64,000 nt of DNA, from NCBI GenBank assembly GCA_025267735.1, contig CM046304.1, positions 16,926,001-16,990,000 of the forward strand. Reading direction: 5' to 3'. The notes beneath the pieces were generated by a model that worked only from the letters and a program-made list of their open reading frames with translations, was not told the DNA's origin and ran no database searches. The position numbers were made by a program, and so were the translations under genes. This DNA is from Mactra quadrangularis (taxonomy: Eukaryota > Mollusca > Bivalvia > Venerida > Mactridae). This document shows positions 1 through 12,283 of this stretch, in pieces. The stretch's first letter is position 1. Each line of letters begins with the position of its first letter.

Positions 1-224
1 TGAATGCCAGGTGTTGTCCTAACACAATGGTCTCAGCAAATTTAGGCCCTGTTTCACCAAATAACTGCCTGAAATTGGATTCCAGCTTTAATAGTGCAGC
101 TCATAAGTATAACTTAAACCATGGGTGGAAAGCTATTATTTATTCCTTTCTACTACCATTTGGTCATATTATTCCCCCTCTTTCATGAATTGACTCAAAC
201 CTAGATTGATAGTCCAATCTTTCT

Positions 225-890
225 AAAATGATGCATAATTTTACTGTCTTGTCTAAATTGTGGTTTAAAATAAGACTCGGTAATCAGCGTGTATTTGCAC
301 ATTTTTAAATTAAAAAATCATTAAAATTTAATGAAAATATCAAACCAAACTGTGGTCGGGCGAATTTTCGTACTTGATATATTAACATATATTTTGTGCA
401 AATTAAGACGAGTTAATCACTCATTTATACACCAATAGAAAGCTTATTCTATTGTCAGTCTGATTTTGTGATTTGGTTGGTTAATTAATTAAAAATACGT
501 GTATTTATTTGTAGCAGAAGAATGTCACTCAAACCGAAATGTATGTCCGAAAATAGGGCTACATTTTTACACTCGTCTTGCTGTTATTATTTTACGAAAA
601 TTCAAAATCGACCTGTCTAAACCTTTTCCTATGTATCAGCTTTAAAATGATGCATACTATCACGTGTTTGTCTAAATTGTGGTTTAAAATAAGACTCGGT
701 AAATAGCATGTATTTGCATATTTTTATTGAGAATATCGAACTGAACTTCCGCACTGAGAATTTTCGTTCTTGATATTAACATAAAATTTGTCGCAATTAA
801 AATGAGTTTACCGCACATCTATATACCAAATTAAAGCTTGTTCTATATATAATTTGATTTTGTGAATAGATTGGTAAAATGATTAAATTA
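225..890. repeat. Tandem pair of ~419-bp units
   Basis: AAAATGATGCATA..TTGTCTAAATTGTGGTTTAA AATAAGACTCGGTAA starts at 225 and again at 644. Further shared: AGAATTTTCGT.CTTGATAT, CAATTAA.A.GAGTT, ATACCAA..AAAGCTT.TTCTAT. Non-coding. Confidence 0.82.
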
Positions 891-1442
891 TAAAATACTG
901 CGACAATTTTTGAAAATGAATTTTAAAAAGCAAAAAAAAACCAAATTGTTCTTTCAGATTTTCTTTAATATCTTATTTATTAAAAAACAACATTTTTTAA
1001 TTCATTAAAAAACATAGTTCAAAGCTTACCTTGATTTTTTAAGTGATAGTTACACTCCAACAGTTTAATGTTTTGCGTATAAACCAGTGGATGTGCGCAG
1101 TTGTAACCTCTTTATATACTCTCTAGTATGGAAAGCCATATTACAGATCATCGTTAGAAACCCACGGTTTAACTTTAGAACTATTTTTGTAGTCGGAAAA
1201 TCTTAGCATTATGTTTGTTGATCATAAATAAGTATCATGTCATTGTCACGTGATTATATGCTTTATGAATTGCATTTGTATGTTTCACACGGGCTTATTG
1301 ACATATTGTTGCACACATAAATTCTTTACTTCTTCTTCATATTTGCAGAGAATAAATTTCAATATAATGCGCAACTATCTACGAAATTAACCTTTATAGT
1401 AAAACAAGTTCTTACAACCAAGATTAAACCAAAGAAGTGAAT

Positions 1443-1697
1443 AGGCGGATCTAGCTGGGGGTCAGGGGGTCCGGACCCCCTAGAATTTCCAAAATGTACC
1501 TGTCCATTTGAGTATTTCTTGACTATAAGTCACTTTTAGATAGAATGAAGCAAATTTTCTCGGTGCTTATATATATATTATGGTTATGTAGGTTGTATTA
1601 TCAATACGTAGCATTATTCTGCAAAATATGTATAATGTGGTTGTGGTTCGAAAGTTTGGACCCCCCCCCCAAAAAAAAAAATAAAAAAAATTTGGAT
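1443..1697. mobile_element. GGATCC MITE family, 5' part
   Basis: Begins AGGCGGATCTAGCTGGGGGT and carries the family interior (TTTTCTCGGTGCTTATATAT, GGTTATGTAGGTTGTATTAT, GTGGTTGTGGTTCGAAAGTT). It degenerates into a C run and an A run at 1,660-1,690; the 3' terminus is displaced. Confidence 0.75.
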
Positions 1698-3960
1698 CAT
1701 ATCCAACTATTTGTCCTTTATCGATAAGCCTACTAGGCTAGTGCGCGCTCTATAGAAATAAGAAGGACATTGGTACTTAATCTAATATAACTCGGATTTT
1801 AAAGTATTTATTATTCCATCCCATTCAGTTTCATATAATTCATTTCATCCTCTTTCTTATGGTATATATCTTATAAAAATTGAAAAATAAATAGTTGGGG
1901 GAATTTTGAGTTAAAAATGTTAACCCTATTTCCTATGCATTTCAATACAAAAATGAATTTTTATACCTCAACATTGATAACGTTTTGTCCAATTTCTGTT
2001 TTATTATTTAAAAATCTTTTCTATCCCAATCGGATTCAATAACTACGATCTTTTCTTTAATAAATGGTATAGGTTTTATAAGTTTTGAAGAATATTTAGT
2101 AGGGGGAAATAGCGAATTAGTTTAGTAAGTGTTGTTTTTTTCCTTCATTCGGGAGATTCCGTTTCGCTATACGGAAACTGGCGGAGATAGCCGAACGACC
2201 GATAGAATATGACGCTTTATCGCTACCGATCTTATCAACGGTCAAATAAGTCATTTGTTATCGAGCATTATAATCAAAGCCATAAGATGAAGATATATTT
2301 ATCAACAGTCAACTTGAAAACTAACTGCTTTACAGACATGAAATTATTAAAATATAATATGCATTTAAGAAACAAAATAAACTGTTCAAACCAATCTGCT
2401 TTCTAAATTTGAGTTTGACTAAGTGTCCATGTTTTAAAAAAGTGGGGTACTAAAAATTATAAGACCACGCTATATTCATTTATATGTCTAAAAAGCTTGT
2501 TCTTAAGAAGTGTTTGAAGTAGATAAATGTATATTTTCTTTGCAGTAAAAATAATCTTACTTTTGATAATTGGGCTTTACAGATACAAGATTTTTTACTC
2601 TGTGAAAATGAGTCTATGTGGGATTAAAAAGATAAAAAGATTAAAACGTATTTTTTTCAATTTCAAGTTTACTTGTTACAAAAGTTGAAAATCGCATGGC
2701 ATTGTATAATTCGTTATTTGTTTCTTATAAACTAATTATTTAAGAAGAGGAAAATACATCATTTAATTTTATAAAACGATGCTGTTTAAATGATTAATTG
2801 CAGAACTTCACATATACAAGGTTTCCATTACTAGAGAATTCATAAAATAAGTAATAAAAATCAAATGAATTTTAGCTCATAAAACTTATAGATAATAAAT
2901 AATTTACGCATAGCTGAGAAAAACAACAACAGAAAAACTGATGACTGTACATGTATTTTCTCGTCTTATTTGCTTACCCATACAGTTTAATGCTGTTTCA
3001 ACTTATAACATTTGTCTTTTCGTCACAGTATTTTTTTTATCAATATACTATTTGGCCTAGTTATAATGCATTTTCTATAATTCTTTATTTTTTCAGATAC
3101 GACCTAATATGCATTTGTTAACTTTATTACACTCCTTATTGGACCCCTGTTGGTGCGTTTATCTACATCCAAGCGGGTGTCATTTTATACAAGGCCCCTT
3201 TATAAACAGGGTCCTTGTTTTATGACAGGATACTACTATCACTATTATACCATCCAGGTCGTAAAACACACACAGAGTAGCGAGGATGATATAGATTTTT
3301 ATTTTCTAAACAATAAATCTGTGAAATGCTGTCTGCCTGTTTTTGGCGCTGAAGTTTTTTAAAAATAGCCGGTGTAAATACTTTTAAAGGTTAAAGCATC
3401 TTTTGATACTGATTGATGTTCCAGATGTTTGTCTTAATATGAAATTATATTAAATATTTTCAGTATTTTAATACAATTTATATGCCTATTGATTGCTTTT
3501 TTAATTGTCATTGAAATAATTATTTATGTTAATTATAAGTATTAATATGTACATTTACTTATGTCGTTGCAAATGTAAATACACACAATGTGTAATGAAA
3601 ATTATATGTATGATACATAGTATAATTTATAAATTTTAATTCTTTTCATAAAAGGAAACGTAAATCAAACTCCATGGAATATATTATTATTCTTACCGCG
3701 CACTGCAGGGTTTGTTATTTACATGTATAAGTTTATATGAAAATATAACAGATATCAAATATTGGTAACAGACGTCATGCAGAGTCTATCACGTGATATA
3801 TTGATGGGGTTGATCAGTTTTATCAATCTATGATCACAGCAGGGTGTCATATCGGAAATTTCCCAACATTACCGAGTGCAACAACGGAGGCTCTGATTAA
3901 TTATTGATTTTATCGAGAAGTAAAATCAGCAAGTTACGAAAGGACAAATAGTTGGATATG
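1698..3960. mobile_element. Possible 2.26-kb element bounded by a perfect 22-bp inverted repeat
   Basis: CATATCCAACTATTTGTCCT (1,698-1,717, continuing TT) is exactly reversed at 3,939-3,960. The outer sides look like the two halves of one GGATCC MITE: its body at 1,443-1,697 and a worn 3' end AAAATCCTTGATCCGCACCT at 3,972-3,991. No coding frame of note inside. The 63-70 codon frames there lack any domain. Confidence 0.55.
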
Positions 3961-3996
3961 CCGCCTGGTAAAAAATCCTTGATCCGCACCTAGAAG

Positions 3997-6913
3997 TGGC
4001 TTCTAAACAAGACTCAAACCAACACAGAGGATGCAAGTCTACTGCCAAAGCTGATCTGCTACAATCAGACCTCAGAATGTGATATCGATGATATATCAAT
4101 GAAGTTTTTCCTCATGACTTTTAGTATAGTTTTATGTTACTTTCCGTAAATGAAATTTTATTAACAACAATAATTTCAATAATGATAATGTGATGTAATT
4201 TCGGGCTAACACAGAAGTATTGTTTATATATTTATACACTACATTGTACTGTTGCTTAATCACGGTGACATGGCTTTGCGTTTTGATTATCAAACTGTTG
4301 AGTATATGGGATGGCAGGAAGTTGCACAAGCGATATTCTGTGGAAAACAGAGCTTAATATATTTGAATTAATGCGTGTATTTATTGAGAGCTATATACGT
4401 CATGTATTCAATAGATTAAACTCTGCAAGTACTGACAACCATTATCATTCTGCAAATTAGTCTCTCCTTGTATGATTATTATAATCAGCACAAATATAAA
4501 ACTCGAATGCCCTTTACATTAATTAACATTTATGATACCAATGCATTTCTTTTCTGTCACAACTCCTCGAAAATTTGATCTTGAATAGAAAGGTCAGCTT
4601 GGCTCATGATAAAATTTGTAACACAAATGCCTGTTTTTGTCAGAAAAAAAAAACCCAGAACAAAACTGTAAAAAAGCAATAAAACTTAACACAAGTTCTC
4701 AATAAAAAAATTGGTCAAATAGACGAATCTACGAATCTATGACATATCTTTTATATAATAAGTGGCATTTATCTACATGAAAGTTTGAAAAAAGCATAAC
4801 TATGATTTGTAAAGTAACATTAGGCAGTTTAGTTAGGCTAGTTCGGCATAACTACATGTTAACATCCAAAAACAGTTTGATCGGAGCCTTCACCTGAGGA
4901 ACATAAAACATATATGTACCAGAGCTTTCTGACTGTGCAAGTAAACTGATGAAACATCATACATGTACAGTACATTTATTAATGTACTAATTAATCTATC
5001 AATTAAATTGTGGATTATATACAGGAAATATTATTCAAGTACAGGTTAAAAAGGTCAGGTGATATTGGTGATAATTAATAAGATAATATAATCTTTTTAC
5101 ACTCGCTTTCAAGACAACGATAGAAGAAAACCCTATCCCGTAAAAACAACCATATTTTTTTTAATGTCTATATTTGCATGTATCTGATAATTACACTATT
5201 GATCAATTTAAATTTTGTGCAAAAATTAACATCCAAGAACGAAATGCTCATGAAATTTTGGTTCAATGAAAACAAAAAAAACTATAATTTATCTAACCTG
5301 AAGACTAACTATTACGGAATAACAAAGCTGAAGGATTGTTATCCTCTGGACAGGTAGTCTTAGGTTAGCTAAACCAAAATTAAACTTGAATTATGCAATT
5401 GAGAGATAAACTCGAGGCTAGTGAGTCCCGGACTAAGGCTAAAACTAGACTAAATTAAACTGGAATTATGCAATCGGCCCATAGAGGATGAAATAATCTC
5501 TTCATTTAGAAGCACAACTTATCGCGCACAAAATCGATGGGGTTGACTACGCACAGGAAATAGGTCGGCGTATGAACACAATTCAAGTCTTTAACTTGTA
5601 TATCTTTTTAAATTAAAATAGCACAATAATAAAATTGTTATCAAGGAATTCATAATTTAATTGTCTTCCCAAAAATATACTTTTATACACTTATCTTTAA
5701 TAATTTTGATGGTATGATATGAAAAAGACAACTAATGTAAAAATACGAAAATGCTAATTAAAAAAAAATATTACGTGACATGCAGGTTTTAACTTGTATT
5801 TTTTTAATTGAAATAGCACAATAATGAAAGTATGTTCTTTGAATTCAGAATTAAATGAGCTTTCCAAAATGTATATTTTTATACATTTAACTTTAATGAC
5901 TTTGACGGTAAGACATGAGAAAGACAACTAGTGTAAAAAAAGACCTGAAACAACGCATGGATGAGTATCCCGTTTTTTAAGGGTAATTACGCATAGATAT
6001 GTAATCCGAATGAAATGGGTTAAGAAAATTGCAAAATTTAGTGGCATATTGTTGATGGTAATATTACACAAATGTGGGAAATTGTTTTTTGTAAATGAAT
6101 CATGCATGGATTTGTAATATACAATCTTCGTAAACTATGTTTTTACTCAAAACTAAATTATACGGTTCGTAGCCTGTTCGTACTGAACACGAATTTGCTT
6201 AATACTTTCGTTGCCATTGTCCATACTTAATGGTTATTGATGTGGTTTGACATAATAATGATTGTAGACTGCTATTTAGTTTTTTAAAAGCTTTGTTGAG
6301 TATTTATGATTTGGTTTTGGAAATCTGGTGAATGAGTAGTGTTTAATATTTTCATCTGATTTTCATGTAGGCCCTATCCCAGTTCATGCCTGTTCAGAAG
6401 TTCACTTTATCTGTTCACTTTTTGTTATGCTGTTAAGTTTACATCTTTTGGAATACTAGACAGATCAGTTTACAAAATTGTCAAAAAGTGTAGGCCATTA
6501 TCTTGCTATCGTTAAATTTTGTAAAGCAAAACTTGCATGTCACATCTGTATTCTAGATGAAACAATTTTATGACAGAGAAGCAACTGACTGTTAACATTT
6601 AGCTTTTATTTGTTTTGTTTAGTTGCAATTTTGTCCCAAGTTCAAGGTACAGAACAGGTCTACAGATGTCTATTGATGTCTACAGAACTAATCTAAAGTT
6701 ATAAGTGTGCTAAAATCTTTTATAAGGTGACATTATTAAGTGAGGTAAACTTTTTAAAAAAAGTAAAAAAGTTAATTTTCGGAACTGTGATTTTCAGTGT
6801 TCTGTTTACAGTTTTGTAGTTAGTTTACAGTCAAAAGCTATTAAAAGTATACATTTTTGTAAATGGCTTGGTCATATCTACCAGAAAATATAAGGTTTTA
6901 CACATTGTCAGAT
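3997..6913. other. Gene-free stretch
   Basis: AT-rich sequence with a repeated motif pair near 5,350-5,470 (CTAAACCAAAATTAAACTTG / CTAAATTAAACTGGAATTATG) and the tandem pair at 5.6-5.9 kb. No coding frame with a recognisable domain. Confidence 0.6.
5588..5945. repeat. Tandem pair of ~200-bp units
   Basis: AACTTGTAT..TTTTTAATT.AAATAGCACAATAAT occurs at 5,592 and 5,790. The units also share AATTCA.AATT, TTTTATACA.TTA..TTTAAT and GAAAAGACAACTA.TGTAAAAA. About 80 percent similar. Confidence 0.8.
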
Positions 6914-7180
6914 CTATATTATATAGATCAATGGTTTAACATGTTTTATTGCAATATTAAAAATCACTGATTGTCTACTAGACGACTTGTGTGCAACACC
7001 CACAGATAAGTCTGTAAGAACATTGGACAGTTTTTTCTTCTGATCATCCGTGGCATGTCGTGAATATGATCTTACAGAAGCTTCATTTCTATGCCCTGTC
7101 ATGAACATGGTATGTCTCAGCTCACAACCGGCATCATTCAGGGCCTGCGTGGTTGCTGCCTTTAGGAGTGTGCTGTGTAC
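6914..7180 (-). pseudogene. Recombinase block C (catalytic C-terminus)
   Basis: The acceptor is TTTTTTTCAG. HSTLLKAATTQALNDAGCEL then MFMTGHRNEASVRSYSRHAT. The Tyr of VRSY is the expected nucleophile and GH the expected pair. The HxxR box reads HSTL, so one catalytic Arg is absent. Ends at TAA 6914 after a Ser-rich tail. Confidence 0.7.
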
Positions 7181-7578
7181 CTGAAAAAAAGAAAAAATGA
7201 GAATGTTTTCATTTACTGGAAATTTTTAAGATAATTAAAGGTGGTCAGGAAAGCTACATGTCATAGATTGAATAGATTGGACAATAATCAAAACAGATTT
7301 GATGTAAGTTGATGTAATTATTTACTGAGATTTGATGCTAACATTGTGTTGTGTTTTAAGGTCCCTGTAAAGTCTGGCTTGGCAGAATTTTAGCAAAGAT
7401 TCATTTGGTCATGTAAGTCTGGAAGTATTGGGTCCGATAAAAACTAATACAAATACTGATCATTATTACTGTCGATGTACGGTTGCAAGCACAGGGAATT
7501 GTCAAGTTATCTCCCTTTGATTTTTCAAACATACCTTTTATATACTTATATACAAGGGGTACAACGACACAAAAATCT

Positions 7579-8201
7579 TCAGTACATTAACATGACAATC
7601 ATCACCCCAGTAGCAAACATTCTTTTTTCATTGTTTAATCTTTGTTGTGGTTGTTTCTCTTTTATTTCACGTGTTAGTTCAAAGAATTCTTGTCCGTCAT
7701 TATCTTTCTTTAACAGCAGACTCTTCATATTTAATTGGGGACGGAATTCCAACCCCCAAGACACAAATTGAATGCTAAGAATGTGCCATACTCTATATCT
7801 TAGAATGACAGGATTAACATTGCTATTTAAGTATGTTTGAATTGATTGTAAGTTTGCTGGTGAAATTATTGGCTTATGATGTGTTGGAAGGTTAAGTCCA
7901 AGTTTTAGATTAGTTTTTAATTTAGCATCTAACATATCGTTAGCCTCTTGAAACATAATATCCTTCACTATATCACTCTTTCTCACTGTCTCTCTAAAGT
8001 ATCTGTTGATACCAGCCCTTACATGTTTCATAGTATTCCTATGATATTCTTTTGATATGGTTTCACTTTCAAATTTTCTTTTTCTTGTTTCTGTTAATTT
8101 TGGTTGTGCCTCTGCATACAATTTCTTTAGCTTTTCCTTCAAATCATCAGGCTGTACAGTTTTAAGATCTACTTTACCACTTAATTTCTCTACACACCAT
8201 T
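7579..8201 (-). pseudogene. Recombinase block B
   Basis: The acceptor is ATATTTGTAG at 8202-8203, then open for 207 codons. The first complete codon is Trp after two bases, but block A ends in phase 0, so direct splicing would shift the frame. Contains HRNTMKHVRAGINRYFRET and LKLGLNLPTHHKP; the end near 7,606 (ATGGG|GTGATG) may be a donor. Confidence 0.75.
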
Positions 8202-8839
8202 CTACAAATATACAAAAGTTATTGATTAAATAAGGTTTTATGTATTACATTGATTCTGTACAGTACTACTCTGTAGCAATTTAGTGGGGCTAGGGCTCAT
8301 TTAAGAAGTAAGCTAGAATTCCCCAAATGTAAATTCTCTGTCATGAAAATATTTCAAAATCATGATAAATAAATAATTTAATCATTTTTTTGCTAATTAA
8401 ATAACACTTTTTGTATAGATATATTCTTTAGTCATAAACACTGATTTGTATTCGGGGAATTCTACCTTACAACATTAAGTAAAATTTGTTAAGAACTAAA
8501 TTCATTTTTGCTATCATGGAAGAATCCATCCTCAGTAACAGGGCCTTACGTCCATGATATATTCATAACGTTTACCCTGTGTACCATGGGTTTCCGACGA
8601 TGGGAAGAATCAATTGAATGTAATTTTCTATCCTTGCCTGAATGCCGAATATGTGTGGGCCAGTAGGAACAGGGAGGGTGTCTTAAATATGTCTCATTAA
8701 AGAAATTGAAGCATGTATAATTTAAGTGGCTGCATTTATGTAAGGCTAAGAGGACTTGTCACCTCCAAATAGACTAGTATAACAGTGGCTTTAATACTCC
8801 ATTTATATTTTATTTATTTCATATATATATAATCAAAAT

Positions 8840-9056
8840 ACTATGCCATCCAAAATTACATCAACAGTATGGTAATTATTTAATGGGTTTTTACTGACAA
8901 ATGAAATTAAAACTTATTTCAGTTGCCTTAAGTTTCATTACTCTTCTTTGATTGTTAAAATCTATTATATCTTTTGTTATCTGGAATAACTTTTAGTTGT
9001 ATAAATGAAAAACATGCTTTTGACAAGTTTAAAGGTATAATTTTGGATGGCACTGT
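8840..9056. mobile_element. Small inverted-repeat MITE between recombinase blocks A and B
   Basis: ATGCCATCCAAAATTA at the left and TAATTTTGGATGGCAC at the right are inverted, with one mismatch at the outer end. About 215 bp. Lies in the presumed intron. Confidence 0.7.
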
Positions 9057-9083
9057 ATATTGTTAAGAGTATAATAATTTTAC

Positions 9084-9486
9084 CTTGAAACATGTAATAG
9101 CCCACTTTGTGTTGGATTTTGTAGCTTTTGAATATCTATTCTCTTTTAACTCCATAAGGTCATTGGGTGACAGGTTCTTGAATCTTAATTGCCGTTTGGT
9201 TTGAATCAGAAATTTGATCACATAAAGTTGAACTGCTTGCAGTTTCAAAAACAGTGGTAGTTTTAGACCCTTGATTTTCAAGATTGGATTGAACTTGTGA
9301 GCATTTAATGAGCTCTTCATCAGTCATTGCTGATAAAACTTGAATATCTGGGTTCGGTGAGAACCTACCGTCATCAGAATTTTCTAGCTCAGATATCGTC
9401 AAGTCAAAATCTCCAAAAATGGAGTTAGCCAAGTCATTATTTATTTTTATTTCTATACAATATAATATTAATAAAACCATTTTCAT
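9084..9486 (-). pseudogene. Recombinase block A
   Basis: The ATG at 9486 opens an acidic frame (NSDDGRFSPNPDIQVLS) that stops at 9160. The conserved KENRYSKATKSNTKWAI part is in another frame that ends at a donor AAG|GTAAAA. The shift lies around 9,190-9,220. Confidence 0.65.
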
Positions 9487-9690
9487 GGGGTTTTTTTTAT
9501 ATTAACTTCCTCTTGTTGACATGTACAATCGTTATCGTAGCGTGGGAACGCGCTAAAAATAGCTCATTCAGTCATGAAAGTAGTTCTGGCATGACCTCAT
9601 TTAAACTCATGAATATTAATGAGATCTTTCAGAACTGCGTTTATACGAAAAATGAAAGCACAAATTTTAGGTCACGTATGTGTTCACAAT
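9478..9690 (-). promoter_or_regulatory. 5' flank of recombinase copy 1, separated from its distal part
   Basis: Conserved with 14,460-14,650, including GGGAACGCGCTAAAAA and CTGCGTTTATACGAAAA. As the only part of this locus besides exon sequence kept similar in both copies, it may hold the promoter. The 2,700-bp insertion separates it from 12,391-12,470. Confidence 0.5.
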
Positions 9691-9806
9691 GCGACCGGGA
9701 CAACTCAACCCGAAGACAAATCAACCCGGGACTACTCAACCCGAAGACGGGACAACTCAACCCGTAAGTAGATACAACTCAACCCGTGGACAACTCAACC
9801 TGTATG
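9691..9806 (+). repeat. Left terminal oligomer array
   Basis: Six spaced copies of (GGG)ACAACTCAACCCG-like oligomers, two degenerate (ACAAATCAACCCG, GACTACTCAACCCG), ending CAACTCAACCTG. Inverted match to 12,284-12,390. Confidence 0.92.
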
Positions 9807-10235
9807 ATATATAATTAGTTATTCATCATTAATAATATGTTTTAACTGTTAAATTTGATATTGAGATAAAACTTATCGCTAGTGAAAGATATTCAAGTAT
9901 GAAAATAATGATGACACTTTTAATCTTATGTTTGCTAATTAAATTGGAAATATATCATTAAATATATTGACAAACACAATCCACAGCATTATACACAAAA
10001 CTACGAGCTTGTTTAATCAAGAGTTATTGTGAATTATCCCATTTCGTCGTATAGTTTGACAATACATGTATATGCAATTCAAATTTTTTAAGTATGGCTC
10101 ATTCAATGAGTTAGTAAATTAAATTTAAATTACTGTTTATTGATCTGTGATTATTATGTTACCTTGAAAATCTGTGATTAAAAATATATATCATTCTTGT
10201 TTATCACATATTTTTACAGTCAATATGAGGATTAA

Positions 10236-12026
10236 GGTTCTGGAACTGTAATGGTGACCTTCCACAATCTTTATTATGATATTGTTTCCTGAATCTATAC
10301 TATTAAAGACATTGAATGGTGAATTTTTAGGGAAGTTTACCGTTTGTAACTTAAGTTATGAGCATTTTATAACGTGACCCTTGATTTTCGAAGAGAACGT
10401 AAATTGTACTGTGACAAAAAATGAAAAAAAAACATTTTTTTTCAAATTCTGCAGTTTTATATTCTCATTTTAATCAATTTTCCTGTTACACAATCATGTC
10501 ATGATAAACCAGAACAATCAGATTAAACTTTGGACAAATACTTAAAAAAATATAGTGCTTTGTATACATGTACCCCCAAGCAAAAATCCGAGTTTTTGAG
10601 AGTGTTAAAAAAATTACTCTATCTTTAAAAGCTAATATCTCAAGTTTAAAGTTAGTTAGACACAACCAGTTTTAAATTATTCTGCAGTCTTTTCTGCCTA
10701 TGATATGAAATATTAAACAAATGTTACCGTTTCTACATTTTTTATAAGAATCTGTATAAGATTACTATAAAGAAACTGCAAGAGAATTTATAGCGAAAAA
10801 TTACGTAAAAATGGTAAATTACAGATAACACTCTTTTATTGAAATATATCATCTAAATTGGTACTGGATATCGAAATATGAATGTAGAACTCTGCATTAT
10901 CATATGAAAATCTTCTCTTTAAATACTGATTTTGGCTGGTTTGAGGGAAATATTAGAAACTTACAACTGAAGTCGTTTTTTTCTCGTAAAACATTCTGAC
11001 TAGTTAGGAATAACGGAGTCAAACACTTTTTGGTTGACTATCACAGTTTTGACTCATAAACACATTTAAAAGTCCATTCTGACCAGCCAAAAAGATATCA
11101 GAGGAAGTTGAGCAGGCGTGTTACACCTTATACTGCCGTGTATTCTGCAATAGTTTTGCATACACATTTAGACACCAGACTTAGTAGGCCTAATGTTGGC
11201 ATATTTTTAGCCTTAGCTTTCAAATAATGCTGATTATTGTATCATTTACTTTTTAAAAAGACAGAAAAGTACAACGATATTGTCTTCATATGCCTTCATA
11301 TGCCTCACAAGGGCGGATCCAGCGGGGGGGGGGTTCAGGGGGTCTGCCCCCCCCCCCCTAGAATTTAGAAAATGTACATGTTCATTAGTGTATTTTTAAG
11401 TTGAATGAAGCAATTTTTCTCGGTGCTTAACGTATATTTAATGGTTATGTAGTTTTATTATCAATATGTTGCTTTTTTCTGCAAAATGTGAAAAATGTGG
11501 TTGTGGCTCGAGGTTTGGACCCCCCTAGAAAAGTTTGGACCCCCCTAGAAAAGTTCGGACCCCCCCCCTAGAAAAAATCATGGATCCGCCCTGCCTCACT
11601 ATATTCTACCGCATGCCAAATTGCTGAAAATGGCGATGTGTTGTGCGTCGAAGTATTTGTATTTGACTTTGAGGTGATATCTTCTGGCGGTTGTGAAGGC
11701 GAATTTAAATCGCAAATACATAATATAACAGTGCATTTTACACCTACACACACAGACTTAACCCAATAGTTATGATCCTATACGACGTAACATTGTTTTG
11801 TCGATAAACCATCACTTTTACATTAATAACGACCTCGACGATCACGCTGTCTAGCGTCTGGTTTCGCCATTTTTGGAAAATGTGTTACGCTATGACGTCA
11901 TGGAAAAACCGGGTCGCGAGGTGAAAATTACTAAAAATAGCAATTACGAAACTTGACAGTTTTTCGGGTAAAACCGGATTATACTGAGTGTCGAAATTTA
12001 CCGAAGTTAGTTACAGTTCCAGAACC
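10236..12026. mobile_element. 1.79-kb TTAA-flanked element nested in the 2,700-bp element
   Basis: Ends GGTTCTGGAACTGTAA and TTACAGTTCCAGAACC are exact inverted 16-mers, each bordered by TTAA (10,232-10,235; 12,027-12,030). A TTAA target fits piggyBac- or Kolobok-type transposition. No transposase frame seen. Contains the 283-bp MITE. Confidence 0.88.
11310..11592. mobile_element. GGATCC MITE, 283 bp, innermost insertion
   Basis: Starts AGGGCGGATCCAG and ends CATGGATCCGCCCT. Flanks GCCTCACA and GCCTCACT agree at 7 of 8 positions. Interior as in the 60.4-kb copy (TTTCTCGGTGCTTAAC, GTTATGTAGTTTTATTATCA, CCCCCCTAGAAAAGTTTGGA). Confidence 0.88.
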
Positions 12027-12283
12027 TTAATTACAAAGTAATGTTCAATTATCGGTAAAACAGGTACTCAATCTTAAAAGTATATGAATGCTTCACATTT
12101 GACATACAATTACATACAACACAATTGACACAATATTTACGCACTAGATCTAAATACCATACAGTACTATACTTTATTCAAAATATTTTCCATTCTTGAT
12201 AAAAATATATTTAATTTCACTTTTTGTTTATACATATTTTTATGATAAATAACTAATTAAATTAAATATCATATCATAATATA

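Larger units (their letters stand above)
6914..9486 (-). pseudogene. Crypton-type tyrosine recombinase gene (KIAA1958/ZMYM/QRICH1 C-terminal family), decayed
   Basis: Three exon-like blocks. A (9084-9486): an acidic, Ser-rich N-terminal region, then in a shifted frame SPNDLMELKENRYSKATKSN and TKWAITCFK, the family's core-binding start. B (7579-8201): WCVEKL.., then ETISKEYHRNTMKHVRAGINRYF and ANDMLDAKLKT, the family's most typical segment, to NNEKRMFATG. C (6914-7180): LKAATTQALNDAGCELRHTM then TGHRNEASVRSYSRH, the GH and Tyr-nucleophile box. The family derives from Crypton DNA transposons and includes host genes. Here a frameshift (about 9,200), a phase clash between A and B, a missing block between B and C, and HSTL in place of HxxR argue for a dead copy. 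Confidence 0.75.

Noticed and set aside
2209..2406. Short plus-strand frame of 65 codons
   Set aside because: No motif, AT-rich composition, no splice context, and it lies inside a suspected mobile element.
7475..7771. Plus-strand 98-codon frame
   Set aside because: Antisense to recombinase block B, which has clear family motifs on the minus strand.
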